Origin: an uncultured Myxococcales bacterium | Lineage (GTDB): Bacteria > Myxococcota > Myxococcia > Myxococcales > Myxococcaceae | Direction of reading: 5' to 3' | Length of the DNA: 50,538 bases | Assembly (NCBI GenBank): GCA_903911905.1 | Contig: CAIWFK010000153.1 | Coordinates: 1 to 50,538 of the forward strand | Shown here: positions 7,992-15,567 of the stretch, piece after piece | Position numbering within the stretch: the stretch's first letter is position 1 | Layout of the letters: each line of letters begins with the position of its first letter | Position numbers and translations under genes: made by a program | The notes under the pieces: generated by a model | What the model was told of the DNA's origin: nothing | Databases searched by the model: none | What the model saw: the letters and a program-made list of their open reading frames with translations, nothing else

Positions 7992-9332
7992 TCAGTCGTT
8001 GCCCTTGATGCAGGCGATGGGCTTGAGGCGCTTGTGCACCTTCGCCAGTCCTGCCTGCTCGACCGAACCCAGCACGTCGTCCAGGTTCTTGTAGCAGGGG
8101 CCCGATTCGTCGAGCGGCGTGTTGCGGGTGTTCAGCAGCACGCCCAGCTTCGCCATGCGCAGGTCGGTGTCCTTCTGCGAGAGCTCGCGGCGCGCGGCGT
8201 TGCGCGAGAGCCGACGACCGGCACCATGGTTGACCGAGTAGATGGACTCGGCCGCTCCCGCCTCGGCGAAGAGAATGGCCGAGCCGGTCTCCATCGAGCC
8301 GGGAATCAGAATCGGGTGGCCCGACTGCTTCCACACCGTGCCTTCGAGCGCGGGGTGCGACTTCGGGAACGCGCGGGTCGCGCCCTTGCGGGCCACGAAC
8401 TTCCCCGCCTCACGCTGAATGAGGTTGTGGGAAATCTCGTAGTACACGCGCGCCTCGCCGCCGAAGACGTCTTCGAGCGCGTCGCACACCGCTTCGCCGA
8501 TGAGCAGGCGGTTGGCGATGGCGAAGTTCGCCGCCATGTTGTGCAGGTTCCAGTACGCGCGGCCCAGGTCGGAGTCGGCGTCGAACCACACGTGGTCTTC
8601 GTCACGGGCGCCCAGCTCGAGGAGCTTCGCGCCAGCCACGAAGAAGGTCTTGGCGATGTTCCAGCCGAAGCCGCGCGAACCGGTGTGCAGCATCACCCAC
8701 ACGTGGCCTTCGTCGTCGACCTGCATCTCGCAGAAGTGTTTGCCGCCGCCGAGGCTGCCGAGCTGGTCGCGCTTGCTCCACGCCTTCTCGGGAATGTCGA
8801 CCGTGTCGTCCTCGACCGGCACGCAGGCGCGCTCGGCCACGTCGTTGGAACGACCCAGCGCGTGCGCCCCGTGGCGAATGATGTCGGGCAACTGCTTCGA
8901 CTTCACGCGCGAGGCGCCACGTTGACCCACGCCGATGCCGATGCGCGAGACGACCGCGTCGATCCACCGACGGCGCAGCTCGGGGTCGGCCACGTCGTCC
9001 CAGGTCAGCGAGGTCGACAGTTGCACCATGCCGCAGCCGATGTCGTAGCCGGCCGCGGTGGGGAGCAGGGTGCCCTCGGTCTCGATGGCGGTGCCGATGG
9101 GTACGCCGTAGCCCAGGTGGCAGTCAGGGGTGAGCGCCACACGGGTCGCGCCGGGGAAGGTGCAGGCGTTGACCACCTGCGAGAACACGTCTTCCTCGAG
9201 GCCGCCACCACCGTCCTCGCCGAAGAGCAGCTCATCGGACAGAAAGAGGTGCGCATCGCAGCGCATGGACTTCGTCTTCGGCAGCACCCAGTGCGCGGGC
9301 CCGACGTTGGTGAGGGTTTGCTTCCAGCTCAT
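7992..9332 (-). CDS. rtcB: RtcB-type RNA-splicing ligase
   Basis: 446 residues, a GTP/Mn2+-dependent ligase that joins 2',3'-cyclic-phosphate or 3'-phosphate RNA ends to 5'-OH ends. Visible family motifs: GYDIGCGM with the metal-binding Asp and Cys, LGGGKHFCEMQ (the GxGNHFxE block), HTGSRGFG, and SVNHGAGR with the histidine that becomes guanylylated. The start MSWKQTL at 9332 fits the family; longer reading in frame goes into the hairpin-rich leader. No rtcA, rtcR or archease gene is adjacent. The leader at about 9361-9545 may regulate it or encode a small RNA. Confidence 0.95.
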   Translation of the reverse strand: MSWKQTLTNVGPAHWVLPKTKSMRCDAHLFLSDELLFGEDGGGGLEEDVFSQVVNACTFPGATRVALTPDCHLGYGVPIGTAIETEGTLLPTAAGYDIGCGMVQLSTSLTWDDVADPELRRRWIDAVVSRIGIGVGQRGASRVKSKQLPDIIRHGAHALGRSNDVAERACVPVEDDTVDIPEKAWSKRDQLGSLGGGKHFCEMQVDDEGHVWVMLHTGSRGFGWNIAKTFFVAGAKLLELGARDEDHVWFDADSDLGRAYWNLHNMAANFAIANRLLIGEAVCDALEDVFGGEARVYYEISHNLIQREAGKFVARKGATRAFPKSHPALEGTVWKQSGHPILIPGSMETGSAILFAEAGAAESIYSVNHGAGRRLSRNAARRELSQKDTDLRMAKLGVLLNTRNTPLDESGPCYKNLDDVLGSVEQAGLAKVHKRLKPIACIKGND

Positions 9333-9360
9333 GATGCCCGGGGCGACGCGGCGTGAGGCG

Positions 9361-9545
9361 ACAGTCTGACAGGTTCGTCGAAGTGGAGGGAGCCGGGCGA
9401 AGTCGAACCGCCGGTGTGAGCGCAGCGTTCCGCACCGCTGGTGCGTGAGCACCAACCCGCGCACCGCCGGTGCGGACGTGCGGAGGAGGCGCACGCTCCT
9501 CGTGCGGCCGCGTGAAGGCGGCGCACGTTCGGTGCCCGGGCCCCC
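9361..9545 (-). other. Hairpin-rich rtcB leader with T-arm-like element; candidate structured RNA
   Basis: On the minus strand, upstream of rtcB, successive stem-loops can be drawn: a 6-bp GAGGAG/CTCCTC stem with 7-nt loop, the palindrome at 9460-9474, a TGGTGC/GCACCA stem with 4-nt loop, a CAGCG/CGCTG stem with 8-nt loop, and a T-arm-like stem (9396-9412) whose 7-nt loop reads TTCGACT, as in tRNA T-loops. That arm is followed by an acceptor-like strand and CCA at 9384-9386. Y-RNA-like (YrlA) RNAs with tRNA-like modules are known beside rtcB in some bacteria. A matching 5' acceptor strand is not clear, so no complete tRNA or YrlA is claimed. Confidence 0.35.
9431..9474. repeat. Two copies of a 15-bp near-palindrome in the rtcB upstream region
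   Basis: CGCACCGCTGGTGCG (9431-9445) and CGCACCGCCGGTGCG (9460-9474) differ at one base and start 29 bp apart. The second is a hairpin with 6-bp arms; the first can pair in the same way. Further GCACC/GGTGC fragments lie around them. They may be RNA hairpins of the leader or paired protein-binding sites. Confidence 0.6.
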
Positions 9546-9624
9546 GTCACCGTGGACGTGCGTCGCCGTACGCCAGAATTCCCCGTGTCACCCGTCACGC
9601 CTTCTGCGTCATAGTCGCCCCACG

Positions 9625-10212
9625 ATGAGCGCTGCGTACCTCGAGTTCCGCGACGGCCTTCGCCGCGCCTTCCACCGCGCGCTGTCCCAGGCGCTGCCCG
9701 CCAAGCCGCGCGTCGCGCGTCACTGGGTCGACCCCTCGAAGCTCTCGTGGCTGGGGCTCTTGTCCGAGCAGACGCGCTTCCACCTCGCGTGGTCGCTGGG
9801 CGCGCTGGTCGACGCGCCGCCCGCCGGCCGTCACACCTCGGGCGTCTTCCTGCTCGATGATTCGGTCTTCCCGGGCGTCGAAGCGCCGGTGATCAGCAGC
9901 CGACTGCTCTCGCTGGTCCCCACCGACGTCGATGGCGCGACGAAGGCCTTTCTCATTCGGGTCACCGCCCAGTTGGCGCTGGTCGACCTGGCCCGCGACT
10001 TTGGACCCTTGCCGTTGCCAGTCACCGACGACTTCCGCATCACCTTGCCCCTCCGGCCCGACGTGCTCGAGACACCCGCGCCGACCCCCCGAATGCCGGC
10101 CCACGCCGCCGACCGGGTCAGCGCGGCGCTCGCGCGCATGCCGACCCTGGGCGAGCGCATTCGGGCCACCTTCGAGGCCCCTGGAGAGAGCCTGCTCGAC
10201 GCGGCGAGATGA
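9625..10212 (+). CDS. Conserved hypothetical protein (195 aa)
   Basis: 195 residues, soluble, no signal peptide or membrane helix. Visible features: a basic N-terminal helix (FRDGLRRAFHRALSQALPAK), a central LARDFGPLPLPVTDDFRITLPL segment, and a proline-rich linker (ETPAPTPRMP) before a C-terminal helix. No family recognised. Codon use is normal for the window. Start ATG 9625 is chosen because the frame upstream runs into the structured rtcB leader. It is divergent from rtcB and followed 39 bp later by the UshA-like pair. Confidence 0.65.
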   Translation: MSAAYLEFRDGLRRAFHRALSQALPAKPRVARHWVDPSKLSWLGLLSEQTRFHLAWSLGALVDAPPAGRHTSGVFLLDDSVFPGVEAPVISSRLLSLVPTDVDGATKAFLIRVTAQLALVDLARDFGPLPLPVTDDFRITLPLRPDVLETPAPTPRMPAHAADRVSAALARMPTLGERIRATFEAPGESLLDAAR

Positions 10213-10251
10213 GCGCTCGCCCGCCACGGGCCGTTTTGGTACACGGCGCCC

Positions 10252-11646
10252 ATGCGAATCCACTCGGTGCTGGCCGCCCTGGTCGTCGTCGCTGCGCTCA
10301 CGGGTTGTGACGAGAAGAAGGCGGCGCCCCCGGTGCCCGCCGAGCCGAAGGACGCGGGTGCACCTCCCCGACACGTCAACGTGCTGGTCACCGGCCACGA
10401 GACCGGCCACCTGGTGACCGTCGCGCCCCGCTTGCTGGCGCAGTGGAAGAAGCAGGAAAAGTGGCCCGACGCCATCGCGCTGTCCACCGGCGACATGTTC
10501 GCGGGCCAGGCCATTTCGTCCCAGTTCCTGGGCGCGTCGACCGCCGAGGTGATGAAGGCGCTGCAGTACCACGCGGGCGCGCTGGGCAACCACGACCTCG
10601 ACCTGGGCCTCGACACCCTGCAGACCTTCCGCACCGCTTCCGAGGTCACCTTCCTCGCCGCCAACATCAAGGACAAGGACAAGGCCGAGCACCCGCTGAA
10701 GATCGACCCGTTCACCGTCATCGCCCGCGAAGGCGTGAAGGTCGGCGTGGTCGGCCTGACCAGCGAGAAGACCATCGCCTCGGGCATGTCGGGCCGCAGC
10801 GACGGGCTCGAGTTGATCAGCACCGAGGCCTCGCTGCCCCAGGCCCTTGCCGGCGTGAAGAAGGCCGGCGCCGACGTGGTGGTGGTGGTGGTCGACGACT
10901 GCTTCGAGAACCTGAAGAAGCTCTTCGAGGCGCACGGTGACTGGGTGGCCGACCTGGTGGTGGGCAGCCGCTGCGACGGCGCGAACGAAGGCAAGGCCAA
11001 CGGCGTGCCCTTCTTCTCGGTCGGCGACGACGTCAGCTTCTACGTGTCGGCGTCCATCGACCTCACCGCCGACGGCAAGAAGACGGTGAAGGTGGCCCGC
11101 GTCGCGCTCGACGAGAAGGTCGCCGAAGACGCCGACATGGTCGCGCTGCGCTCCCGCTGGCAGGCCAAGCTCGACGAGCACCTGGGCACCGGCATCGGCT
11201 TCTCGGTCACCGGCGTGAAGGAAGACTCGCCCCTGCTGCGCACCTGGGTCGCCACCGCGCTGCGCGACGAGACGAAGAGCGACGCCGCCCTGGTCAACCG
11301 CAAGGGCATTCGCGCCGAGCTGCCCAAGGGCCGCCTGACCCGCGCGCACGTGTATTCGATGATTCCCTTCGAGAACGCGGTGCTCACGGTGAAGGTGAAG
11401 GGCGAGGTGCTCGAGAAGCTCAAGGCCAACCCCGAAGCGGTGCTGCTGATGCCGGCCAGGTTCGACAAGAACAAGGAATACCAACTGGCCACCACCGACT
11501 ACCTGTACTTCGGCGGCGACGGCCTGGGGCTCGAGGCGATTGCCCCCAACCCCGAGCTGACTGGGCAGGTGTGGCAGACCCCCGTCATCGAGTGGATCAC
11601 CAAGCAGAAGACCACCGACAAGAAGCCGCTCGAAAAGGTGAAGTGA
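10252..11646 (+). CDS. UshA-like 5'-nucleotidase family lipoprotein, copy 1
   Basis: 464 residues. A lipoprotein signal (ALTGC lipobox near residue 20) and a proline/alanine linker are followed by the two-part fold of periplasmic 5'-nucleotidases. The calcineurin-like half keeps STGDMFAG and GNHDLD. The C-terminal nucleotide-specificity half keeps LVNRKGIRAELPKG, SMIPFENAVL and TTDYLYFGGDG. The usual first metal motif (D-x-H) is replaced by VTGHETGHL, so metal binding and activity may be altered. Probably on the periplasmic face of a membrane. A paralogue begins 1 bp after its stop, so both are in one operon. Confidence 0.8.
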   Translation: MRIHSVLAALVVVAALTGCDEKKAAPPVPAEPKDAGAPPRHVNVLVTGHETGHLVTVAPRLLAQWKKQEKWPDAIALSTGDMFAGQAISSQFLGASTAEVMKALQYHAGALGNHDLDLGLDTLQTFRTASEVTFLAANIKDKDKAEHPLKIDPFTVIAREGVKVGVVGLTSEKTIASGMSGRSDGLELISTEASLPQALAGVKKAGADVVVVVVDDCFENLKKLFEAHGDWVADLVVGSRCDGANEGKANGVPFFSVGDDVSFYVSASIDLTADGKKTVKVARVALDEKVAEDADMVALRSRWQAKLDEHLGTGIGFSVTGVKEDSPLLRTWVATALRDETKSDAALVNRKGIRAELPKGRLTRAHVYSMIPFENAVLTVKVKGEVLEKLKANPEAVLLMPARFDKNKEYQLATTDYLYFGGDGLGLEAIAPNPELTGQVWQTPVIEWITKQKTTDKKPLEKVK

Positions 11647-11647
11647 C

Positions 11648-13159
11648 ATGACGCGCTCCCTTCGTCTGTTCGCCGCGGCGCTGGCGCTCACCGGCTGCCC
11701 TTCGAAGGACAACGGGCCCGCGAAGGTCGAACACGCCGCGGCGGTGGTCGATGCCGGGCCTCCCACCACGCTCACCTTCGTGGTGACCGGCGCCGAGAAC
11801 GGCTACCTGTTGGCGACCGCCAGCGCCGAAGCGCCGCACGGTGGCGCGGCCGAGGTGGCGGGGCGCTGGGTGGCCGAAGGGCTGTGCGTGGCCCCCACGA
11901 AGGACGACGGCAGCGCGGGCTGTGCCGATTCGGGCACCATTCCGCTCTCGACCGGTGACAATGCGAACGGCGCCAGCATCTCGAGCTATTTCCGCGGCGA
12001 ATCGACCGCCGAGGTGATGCACCAGCTGGGCTACGTGGCGAGCGCCTTCGGCAACCGCGAGCTCGACTGGTCTCGCGAGCAGTTCGTCGCCAACGGCAAG
12101 CGCGGCGGCTTTCCGTACCTCGCCGCGAACCTCGAGGCGACCACCGACGAGGCGCGCGCGTTGGGCCTGCAGTCGTTCCGGGTGATCGAGCGGCGGGGCG
12201 TGAAGGTCGGCGTGGTGGGCCTGGCGGCGCGCAAGGCGACGCTCACGCCCATGCCGGGGCGCATGGCCGGCTTCTCGCTGGTCGCCGACGACGTGGCGTT
12301 GGCCCGGGCCGTCGCCGGGGCGCGCGCGGCCGGCGCGCAGGTGCTGGGCGTGGTGACCGACGGCTGTCTGCACGAAGTACCCGAAGTGCTGACGGCGCAT
12401 GCCGACTGGGGCCTGGCCTTCGTCGCCGGTCGCGACTGTGAAGCGCCGTGGCCGCCGATGGTGGGCGCGACCGCGTTGGTCTACCCGGGGCGACACTTCA
12501 ACGCGTACGCGCGGGTGACGGTGACGGTGGTGGGCGGCAAGGTCGCCGGCGTGACCTCGGCGCTGGTCGACGTGACGTCGCCTGCCGGCAGTCCTCCGCC
12601 CGCTCCCGAGGTGAAGGCCGTCATCGACGGGTGGAAGAAGAAGCACGACGACGCGCTGGGCGAGCGCATCGGCTTCACCGCCTCGGGGCTCGAGCAGGAA
12701 GGCGGGCGCATGTCGGCCTGGCTGACCGGCGCGCTCAAGGAGCGCTTCAAGACCGACGTGGCGCTGCTCAACCGCAAGACCGTGCGCCAGGCGCTGCCTG
12801 CGGGCCCGGTCACCAAGGCCTCCATCTGGGACCTGGTGCCCTTCGAGAACGAGGTGGTGGTCATCAAGATCACCGGAGCGCAGCTCAAGGCGGCGCTCAG
12901 CAACATCGAAGCCCGCGAGGCCGGCGTGAAATCGAAGGACGAGCAGGTCTTCGACCTCAAGGGCGCCCCCATCGACGACGCGAAGACCTACACCGTGGCC
13001 ACCACCGACTACCTGTACCTCGGCGGTGATGGCTTCAAGCTGCGTGACGCCGACCCGGCGCCCACCCAGACGAAGGTCTCGATTCAGGCCGCCATCATCG
13101 AGTGGACGGCGGGTCGCAAGAGCGACGAGAAGAAGCCGCTCGAGACCGGGCTCAAGTAG
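11648..13159 (+). CDS. UshA-like 5'-nucleotidase family lipoprotein, copy 2 (degenerate metal site)
   Basis: 503 residues, a tandem paralogue of the preceding gene with the same layout: lipobox ALTGC, first half with VVTGAENGYL and STGDNANG, second half with LLNRKTVRQALPAG, DLVPFENEVVVIK and TTDYLYLGGDGF. The GNH(D/E) histidine-containing metal motif is changed to GNRELD, and the first D-x-H motif is absent. Nucleotidase activity is therefore doubtful; a binding or structural role is possible. The start ATG is one base after the upstream TGA. It ends flush with the convergent MinD-like gene. Confidence 0.8.
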   Translation: MTRSLRLFAAALALTGCPSKDNGPAKVEHAAAVVDAGPPTTLTFVVTGAENGYLLATASAEAPHGGAAEVAGRWVAEGLCVAPTKDDGSAGCADSGTIPLSTGDNANGASISSYFRGESTAEVMHQLGYVASAFGNRELDWSREQFVANGKRGGFPYLAANLEATTDEARALGLQSFRVIERRGVKVGVVGLAARKATLTPMPGRMAGFSLVADDVALARAVAGARAAGAQVLGVVTDGCLHEVPEVLTAHADWGLAFVAGRDCEAPWPPMVGATALVYPGRHFNAYARVTVTVVGGKVAGVTSALVDVTSPAGSPPPAPEVKAVIDGWKKKHDDALGERIGFTASGLEQEGGRMSAWLTGALKERFKTDVALLNRKTVRQALPAGPVTKASIWDLVPFENEVVVIKITGAQLKAALSNIEAREAGVKSKDEQVFDLKGAPIDDAKTYTVATTDYLYLGGDGFKLRDADPAPTQTKVSIQAAIIEWTAGRKSDEKKPLETGLK

Positions 13160-14074
13160 TCAGGCCGCGCGGCGGGTGACCACGCCCGCGGCGAGCAAGG
13201 CGTTCGCCACGCGGCGAAAGACCACCGAACTCTCGTCCTGCGGGTGGGTGACGAGCACCGGCCGTCGGTGGTTGACCGATTCGTGCACCGCGCGCATCGA
13301 GCGGGCCGCGCCCAGCACCGGCACCTCGAGCGAGAGGAAGTCGCGCATCATGCGTGAGACGCCCTGGAACACCTGGGCCTCGCGCGGCTCGTGCATCAGG
13401 TTGCCGAAGAGCGAGAGCCCGAAGCCCTGCAGGGCCTCACCGAGCTCGGCGCCCAGCTTGGGGCTGCAGGCGGCGACCTCGGCGATGAAGGCCGGCAACT
13501 TCGTGGCCTCGGACCGCGCTGGCCCGTCGAGCACGTCGTCGAAGCCGTGGGCCTTGAGCACCGGAGCGAGCGTGCGGAAGACGGCCGCCTTCACGAAGCC
13601 GTAGGCGTTCTCGACGCTGGTCAGTTGCGGGGTGAGCACCACCAGCCGGCGGTCGGCGAGGTCGAAGAGGTCGAGCTGGTTGAAGGCGGTGCCTGCGCCG
13701 ACGTCGATGACCACCACGTCGGCGTCGAGGGCGGCGACGTGCCGCAGCAGCCGTTGCTTCGAGCCGTGCGTGGGGTTGGCCGCGCCGAAGACGGCGTTCG
13801 CTCCGCGCACCAGGGTCAGGCGGCGCACCCCGGTCTCGACCCGGGCCGCTTCGAGCGAATCGAGGTGGTGGTCGACGAAGTCCTGCAGGGTGGGCCCCGG
13901 CTGGGTCAGGCCGAAGAGCGTGTGCAGGTTGGCTGCGCCGAGGTCGCCGTCGACCAGCGCGACCCGGTGGCCTTCCTGGGCCATGGCCACGGCGAGGTTG
14001 GCGGCGACGACGCTCTTGCCGACGCCTCCCTTGCCGCCTCCGACCGAGACGATGTGCCGTGCCACGCGCTCCAT
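13160..14074 (-). CDS. MinD/FlhG-like ParA-family ATPase
   Basis: 304 residues from the ATG at 14074. The deviant Walker A motif GGGKGGVGKS lies at residues 12-21, switch I includes DGDLGAANLHTLFG, and VVVIDVGAGT is the Walker B/switch II region. A conserved TSVENAYGFVKAA segment follows, as in FlhG/FleN- and MinD-type proteins. These dimerise with ATP on the membrane to place or count polar structures such as flagella, or act as antiactivators. No flagellar gene is near, so the partner is unknown. A TTG 13 codons upstream could start a longer form. It is divergent from the triplicated-domain gene. Confidence 0.85.
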   Translation of the reverse strand: MERVARHIVSVGGGKGGVGKSVVAANLAVAMAQEGHRVALVDGDLGAANLHTLFGLTQPGPTLQDFVDHHLDSLEAARVETGVRRLTLVRGANAVFGAANPTHGSKQRLLRHVAALDADVVVIDVGAGTAFNQLDLFDLADRRLVVLTPQLTSVENAYGFVKAAVFRTLAPVLKAHGFDDVLDGPARSEATKLPAFIAEVAACSPKLGAELGEALQGFGLSLFGNLMHEPREAQVFQGVSRMMRDFLSLEVPVLGAARSMRAVHESVNHRRPVLVTHPQDESSVVFRRVANALLAAGVVTRRAA

Positions 14075-14255
14075 GGACCCGTGCACTGCAAGCGCCTTGC
14101 TCGGGTGGATCAACAGCGATTTCCGGCCAGTCGGGGTCGACCCGGGGGGTCAAGGGCCTGACGGTGGGCGCGCTGATCTGACCAAAAAAGCTGCACAGGG
14201 GTGGGTGCTCGTGGGTCGTGACCTGCGAACCCCTCACTCGTCGAAGGTCGGCATC

Positions 14256-15563
14256 ATGGGCGCACTGATTCTCGCGTGGTCTGGCTTCGGGCTGCTGGCC
14301 CACTTCTCTGCCTCGCAGCGCGTGCCGGTGCGGGTGCGCCACCTGACCCTGGTGGGAGCGCTGGTCGCGACCGGCGCCAGCGCGGCCATTCCCACCGCCA
14401 CCCTCGACGCGCGCCTCGACGAGCTCAACGACCTGTGCGCCGAGACCTGGTGCAGCGGCGAGGTCGACTACGTCTTCACCGCCCTGCGCTGCCCGAGCGC
14501 GAACGCGTGCGTGCTGGGCTTCGAGGCGACCGACGCGCAGGGCCACGCGTTCACCAGCGAGGTGACGGTCAGCGGCTTCAAGGCGCTGATGGATTCGCCG
14601 AAGAAGCCCTTCCGCTACGAGGGCAGCTTCGAAGAGGCGGTCAGCACCGCGCTCGCCGCGTGGGAAAAGCACCCGGCCAGCCTCGCGCCCAGGCCCGCGC
14701 TTCCCTCGCCCCAGGCGTTGCTCGACCGCGTCACCGAGCTCAACGACCTGTGCGCCGAGACCTGGTGCAGCGGCTCGTTCAGCTACGTCTTCCACGCGGT
14801 GCGATGCGCGAGCCCCACCACCTGCGTACTGGCCTTTGCGGCCACCGACGAGCACCACCAGTCGTACGGCAGCGAGGTCGCGCTCAGCGGCTTCCAGGCG
14901 CTCGAACAGGACGAGTCGAACGGCTTCACCTGGGAAGGCAGCTTCGAAGAAGCGGTGAGCGCCGCCCTCGCCACGTGGGAAAAGCACCCCAGCGGCGCTG
15001 CGCCGAAGGTGCTGGCGACCGCGAAGGTCATCGACCCGCTGGTGGCCCGCGTCGCCGAGCTCAACCAGTTGTGCCCGGAAACGTGGTGCAGCGGCTCGTT
15101 CGAGTACCACTTCTCGACGCTCACCTGCTCGGGCGCGAAGACCTGCACGCTCGGCTTCGTCGCCAGCGACGACCAGCAGCACACCTTCACCAGCACCGTG
15201 TCACTCGGCGGGTTCCAGGCGCTGACCACCGAGCCCTTCGTCTACGAGGGCAGCTTCGAGGAAGCGGTCAGCGTGGCGCTCGAGGCGTGGGAACGGCACC
15301 CCGTCAACGGCGCTCCCGTGGCGGTGGCGACGAAGGCGAAGGCTCCCGTCCTGAACCGGCCGGTGGCCGAGCGCCCGACTCCGAAGCCCACGCCGGTGCA
15401 GAAGGTGGCGCCGCCGCTGGCCGCCGCGCCCAGGCCGGCGCCCGTGAAGACCGTCGCGTTGGTCGCTCCCACGCCCGTCGTCAAGGCGGCGAACGTCGCC
15501 CCTGCTCCCGCGTCAGCGCCCGCTCCGGCCGCGCACCGCTCGAGCAAGAACCTGCAGGACTGA
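14256..15563 (+). CDS. Secreted protein with three tandem copies of an unnamed cysteine-containing domain
   Basis: 435 residues. An N-terminal hydrophobic region ending TGASA|AIP looks like a signal peptide. Three repeats of about 105 residues begin near 54, 159 and 266. Each has ELNxLCxETWCSG, then a Y-F strand, two cysteines spaced by about five residues, LxFxAxD, GFxAL, and ends with YEGSFEEAVSxAL-WEKHP (four cysteines per copy). The tail (about 368-435) is proline/alanine-rich and basic. No known family is recognised. ATG 14256 has AAGG upstream; GTG 14328, which would give a shorter classic signal peptide (MRVRHLTLVGALVATGASA), is a real alternative. Confidence 0.75.
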   Translation: MGALILAWSGFGLLAHFSASQRVPVRVRHLTLVGALVATGASAAIPTATLDARLDELNDLCAETWCSGEVDYVFTALRCPSANACVLGFEATDAQGHAFTSEVTVSGFKALMDSPKKPFRYEGSFEEAVSTALAAWEKHPASLAPRPALPSPQALLDRVTELNDLCAETWCSGSFSYVFHAVRCASPTTCVLAFAATDEHHQSYGSEVALSGFQALEQDESNGFTWEGSFEEAVSAALATWEKHPSGAAPKVLATAKVIDPLVARVAELNQLCPETWCSGSFEYHFSTLTCSGAKTCTLGFVASDDQQHTFTSTVSLGGFQALTTEPFVYEGSFEEAVSVALEAWERHPVNGAPVAVATKAKAPVLNRPVAERPTPKPTPVQKVAPPLAAAPRPAPVKTVALVAPTPVVKAANVAPAPASAPAPAAHRSSKNLQD

Positions 15564-15567
15564 GCCG

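Noticed and set aside
9384-9480. A complete tRNA in the rtcB leader
   Set aside because: A T-arm-like stem and CCA are visible, but the 5' acceptor strand does not pair, the anticodon-like loop has 8 bases and the T-stem closes with G-T.
9595-11775. A 726-codon open frame on the minus strand opposite the UshA-like gene
   Set aside because: No motifs, low complexity, and the plus strand encodes a lipoprotein with conserved nucleotidase motifs.
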